Assembly: GCA_017420455.1 (NCBI GenBank)
Contig: JAFOJB010000466.1
Span: 1-8,137, forward strand
Source: Blautia sp.
GTDB taxonomy: Bacteria; Bacillota; Clostridia; Lachnospirales; Lachnospiraceae
Direction: 5' to 3'
DNA: 8,137 nt
Shown piece by piece: positions 5,914 through 8,137 of this stretch (position 1 is the stretch's first letter; each line of letters begins with the position of its first letter). The notes under the pieces were generated by a model. It ran no database searches and was not told the DNA's origin. It saw only the letters and a list, made by a program, of their open reading frames with translations. Made by a program: the position numbers and the translations under genes.

Positions 5914-6963
5914 ATGGCTGGAAAATCTGGAAGAACCATAAACAACGTGCCGGTAAATCCGCTGAAGAAGATCATCTTCAGCTGGGAAGGAATCCTGATC
6001 CTGGTCGTTATCCTGATCAATCTTTTCTGTGCGCGGTTTTCTGAGTTTTACAACGCAAGCTCCCTGCTCCGCCAGATGCCCGTCTATCTGGCAGAGGTAT
6101 TTCTGATGCTCCCCATGGCCTTCATTCTGGTAATGGGAGAGATCGATATTTCCGTTGGTTCCATCGCCTGCCTTTCGGCGACCATGGCGGTGATCGTTTC
6201 CAACGCCGGAGCTCCTTTTATCCTGGTCATTCTCACCGCGCTGGCGGTCGGGGCGGCCTGCGGCGCGGTCAACGGCTTCATTCTGACCCGTTTTCCGGAG
6301 CTCCCGCCTATGATCGTCACGCTGGCTACCCAGATCATCTTCCGCGGGATCGCGGAGATCGTCCTCGGCTCCGGCGGCAGCGTCCAGGCGGCAAATCAGG
6401 CAGGCTTCAAGGCTTTGACAGCCAACCTCAGCATCGGCGGGACCATCAATGAGAGAGGCCGCAAGGTCGGCGCCCTGAATTTCCCGCTGGTTCTGTTCCT
6501 GGTCGTGATCTTCGCGGTGATCTTTGCCATCATCCTGGGAAAGAGCGTGTTCGGACGCCGTGTATATGCCATCGGCACCAATCGGCTTACTGCTTTCTAT
6601 TCCGGGATCCAGGTGCAGAAGATCCGCTTTGTGATCTATACCACCATGGGCTTTATGGCCGGGCTCTGCGCTCTGTTCCTGCTTTCTGTTTCCTATGGCG
6701 CCAATACCACCACCGGTCAGGGCTTTGAGATGGATGCCATCGCCATGGCCGTATTCGGCGGGATTTCTTCCACCGGAGGAAAAGGAAACCTGGCAGGCGG
6801 CATTATCTCTGCTTTCATCATCGTATGCCTCAGAGTAGGTCTTGGACAGAAGAATGTCCATGCACAGGTGATCCTTCTGATCCTTGGCGCTCTTCTGATC
6901 GTGGCAGTGGCTCTCCCGAATATCATCGGTGAGATCCGCAAAGCAGCCAGGGTGAGAAAATAA
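5914..6963 (+). CDS. rhaQ: Rhamnose-type sugar ABC transporter permease 2
   Basis: This 349-residue polytopic membrane protein is a diverged paralogue of the upstream permease and would form a heterodimeric channel with it. It has a long polar N-terminus (about 25 residues), then spans starting near 26. The motif GEIDISVGS lies at 75-83, with Glu where the partner has Gly; I associate that form with RhaQ-type subunits. The cytoplasmic coupling loop FGRRVYAIGTNRLTAFYSGI is at 213-232 and AVFGGISSTGGKG at 279-291. The polar stretch around 176-189 (T-I-N-E-R-G-R-K-V-G) fits an extracellular or re-entrant loop. The ATG is 2 nt after the previous stop, and its ribosome binding site GGGAGGGAG (5897-5905) lies inside the end of rhaP. 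Two different permeases with one fused ATPase is the RhaTPQS and LsrACDB arrangement, unlike the RbsABC homodimer. Confidence 0.87.
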   Translation: MAGKSGRTINNVPVNPLKKIIFSWEGILILVVILINLFCARFSEFYNASSLLRQMPVYLAEVFLMLPMAFILVMGEIDISVGSIACLSATMAVIVSNAGAPFILVILTALAVGAACGAVNGFILTRFPELPPMIVTLATQIIFRGIAEIVLGSGGSVQAANQAGFKALTANLSIGGTINERGRKVGALNFPLVLFLVVIFAVIFAIILGKSVFGRRVYAIGTNRLTAFYSGIQVQKIRFVIYTTMGFMAGLCALFLLSVSYGANTTTGQGFEMDAIAMAVFGGISSTGGKGNLAGGIISAFIIVCLRVGLGQKNVHAQVILLILGALLIVAVALPNIIGEIRKAARVRK

Positions 6964-6980
6964 TCCGTCTTTTCTTATGT

Positions 6981-7008
6981 TGCCTGCTGTCATGTCTCTG
7001 GCAGGGCA
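6981..7008 (+). other. Intercistronic stem-loop between permease 2 and the binding protein gene
   Basis: In the 84-nt gap between the rhaQ stop and the rhaS ATG, TGCCTGC (6981-6987) pairs with GCAGGGCA (7001-7008) as a 7-bp stem with one bulged G and a 13-nt loop. An A/T-rich stretch follows, ending in a pyrimidine tract (7018-7032) before the AAAGGAGG ribosome binding site (7033-7040). Such a structure may protect the downstream message or partly end the upstream one, so that more binding protein than permease is made. I see no good promoter in the gap. Confidence 0.4.
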
Positions 7009-7047
7009 GTTGCAAAATATATTTTTCTTTTCAAAGGAGGAAACAAA

Positions 7048-8070
7048 ATGAACAAAAAACTTGTCAGCGCAATCCTTTGCGGCACCATGGTACTTGCTGC
7101 TGCAGCTCCGGCAATGGCTGGTTCTGCTGATGGCATGAAGATCGCTCTGGTTGGAAAATCAGCAGGAAACGCTTTCTTCGAGATCGCGGCAGGCGCTTTC
7201 GAGGAGACTGTCACCGCAGAAGGCGGCGAGGTTCAGAAATCTTATCCCGAGACCGCTACCGCTGATGCCCAGATCAAGGTTCTCGACAACCTGATCTCCC
7301 AGGATTTCGACGCGATCTGCATCTCCGCAAACGATGTGAACGCTCTTCAGGCGAAGCTTGAGGAAGCTATGGATGCAGGCATCATGGTTTCTGCATTCGA
7401 TTCCGCTCCGAATCCGGACAGCCGTCAGGTATTTGTAAACCAGGCCGGTACCGTAGCTGTAGGCCAGGCTCTGATCGACGCTGTTTATGATATCGCAGGC
7501 GGCGAAGGCCAGTGGGCAGTTCTTTCTGCTACTTCTCAGGCAGCAAACCAGAACGCATGGATCGACGCCATGAAGACCATCATGGAAGGCGATGAGAAAT
7601 ACAGCAAGCTGGAACTGGTAGAGGTTGCCTATGGTGATGACGAGCCCCAGAAGTCCACAGATCAGACCCAGGCTCTTCTTGACAAATACCCGGATCTGAA
7701 GGTTATCTGCGCTCCGACGACTGTTGGTATCGCTGCAGCTGCCAAGCTTCTTCAGGACAATGGTTCTGCCTGCAAGCTGACAGGTCTTGGACTTCCGTCC
7801 GAGATGGTAGAGTATACCGGAGCAGATGATGCTCACAGCTGCCCGTATTTCTATCTGTGGGATATGGTAGGCCTTGGAAATCTTTCCGCATATGCAACCA
7901 TCGCTCTGGTGAACGGAGACATCACCGGTGCTCTGGATGAGACCTTCACCGCTGGTGATCTTGGCGACTACACCATCACCGAGGCTGATGACGGCGGCAC
8001 CGAGATCGTTCTTGGACTTCCGCTGCAGTTCAACGAAGAGAACATCGAGGAGATGGCAAAGCTGTATTGA
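7048..8070 (+). CDS. rhaS: Rhamnose-type sugar ABC transporter substrate-binding protein
   Basis: This 340-residue extracytoplasmic sugar-binding protein (periplasmic-binding-protein type 1, RbsB/RhaS/LsrB-like) delivers the sugar to the RhaP/RhaQ channel. The signal peptide has a K-K n-region, a hydrophobic core to about residue 20 and a signal-peptidase-I site A-M-A before G25. There is no convincing lipobox: Cys11 is too close to the N-terminus and follows Leu. The mature protein starts K-I-A-L-V-G-K-S-A-G-N-A-F-F. Features pointing to RhaS rather than LsrB or RbsB are ANQNAWIDAMK (166-176), YGDDEPQKS (195-203), PTTVGIAAAAKLL (223-235), TGLGLPSEM (245-253) and TAGDLGDYTI (301-310). A strong AAAGGAGG (7033-7040) lies 7 nt before the ATG. 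It is the last gene of the operon, as in lsrACDB order. L-rhamnose is the likely ligand from the motifs and nearby rhaB, but a related sugar is possible. Confidence 0.9.
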   Translation: MNKKLVSAILCGTMVLAAAAPAMAGSADGMKIALVGKSAGNAFFEIAAGAFEETVTAEGGEVQKSYPETATADAQIKVLDNLISQDFDAICISANDVNALQAKLEEAMDAGIMVSAFDSAPNPDSRQVFVNQAGTVAVGQALIDAVYDIAGGEGQWAVLSATSQAANQNAWIDAMKTIMEGDEKYSKLELVEVAYGDDEPQKSTDQTQALLDKYPDLKVICAPTTVGIAAAAKLLQDNGSACKLTGLGLPSEMVEYTGADDAHSCPYFYLWDMVGLGNLSAYATIALVNGDITGALDETFTAGDLGDYTITEADDGGTEIVLGLPLQFNEENIEEMAKLY

Positions 8071-8106
8071 TCAGCTGCTCTCGCACAACTGAATAAGAAC
8101 AGGCAG

Positions 8107-8137
8107 GAACCCCGGAGGATTTTATCTTCCGGGGTTC
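8107..8137 (+). terminator. Probable operon terminator after rhaS (cut by window edge)
   Basis: GAACCCCGGA (8107-8116) and TCCGGGGTTC (8128-8137) form a perfect 10-bp GC-rich stem with an 11-nt loop, starting 37 nt after the rhaS stop. The 3' arm ends on the last base of the window, so the expected U-tract cannot be seen. Position and stem strength suit a rho-independent terminator. Confidence 0.65.

Noticed and set aside
5629..6993. A 454-codon open frame on the minus strand opposite the permease genes
   Set aside because: The product is an Asp/His/Gly-rich low-complexity sequence, typical of the antisense of membrane-protein codons. The plus strand carries well-supported permeases.
6973..7047. 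Possible separate promoter for rhaS (TTGCCT at 6980-6985, TATATT near 7018)
   Set aside because: The two boxes are not at a usable spacing and no other -35/-10 pair is convincing, so rhaS is more likely transcribed with the operon.
1..8137. CRISPR array, tRNA/rRNA gene, transposase, phage or toxin-antitoxin module
   Set aside because: No regularly spaced repeats, no RNA-gene signatures and no recombinase or toxin-like reading frame were seen on either strand.

Overview
This window looks like chromosomal DNA of a low-to-mid-GC Firmicute, most likely a Clostridia/Lachnospiraceae-type gut anaerobe. The signs are strong AGGAGG-type ribosome binding sites on most genes, TTG and GTG starts, mixed AGA/AGG/CGC arginine use, and a MurC N-terminus of the H-F-I-G-I-G-G-A-G-M-C-P-L-A-E-I-L form that I associate with that group. 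The taxonomic call is an inference; no rRNA or species-level marker is present.

Layout. (1) Positions 1-165, minus strand: the first 55 codons of murC (cell-wall synthesis), running off the left edge. (2) Positions 166-384: a divergent regulatory region with a good sigma-A promoter for each direction; the rightward promoter is followed almost at once by a small terminator-like hairpin. (3) Positions 385-1788, plus: rhaB, L-rhamnulose kinase. (4) Positions 1789-2015: a convergent intergenic region dominated by a ~131-bp nested palindrome (1876-2006), either a bidirectional terminator or a MITE-like element. (5) Positions 2016-3086, minus: a membrane acyltransferase-3 family protein, probably a sugar or polysaccharide O-acetyltransferase. 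(6) Positions 3087-3410: a divergent intergenic region with a candidate promoter in each direction. (7) Positions 3411-8070, plus: a four-gene ABC importer operon (double-NBD ATPase, two permeases, periplasmic-type sugar-binding protein) most like the RhaT-RhaP-RhaQ-RhaS L-rhamnose transporter. (8) Positions 8107-8137: a perfect 10-bp stem-loop, probably the operon terminator, cut by the right edge.

How it fits together. RhaS captures the sugar outside the membrane, RhaP/RhaQ form the channel and RhaT drives import. After isomerisation to L-rhamnulose by an isomerase not in this window, RhaB makes L-rhamnulose-1-phosphate. The isomerase (rhaA/rhaI), the aldolase (rhaD), a mutarotase (rhaM/rhaU) and a regulator are all absent and must lie elsewhere if the pathway is complete. 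The acyltransferase between kinase and transporter is transcribed the opposite way and need not belong to the pathway.

I found no clearly new system. The most worthwhile oddities are the nested palindrome, the binding protein with a signal-peptidase-I type leader rather than a lipobox, the hairpin directly after the rhaB promoter, the stem-loop ahead of the binding-protein gene, and a start-site correction for the acyltransferase.
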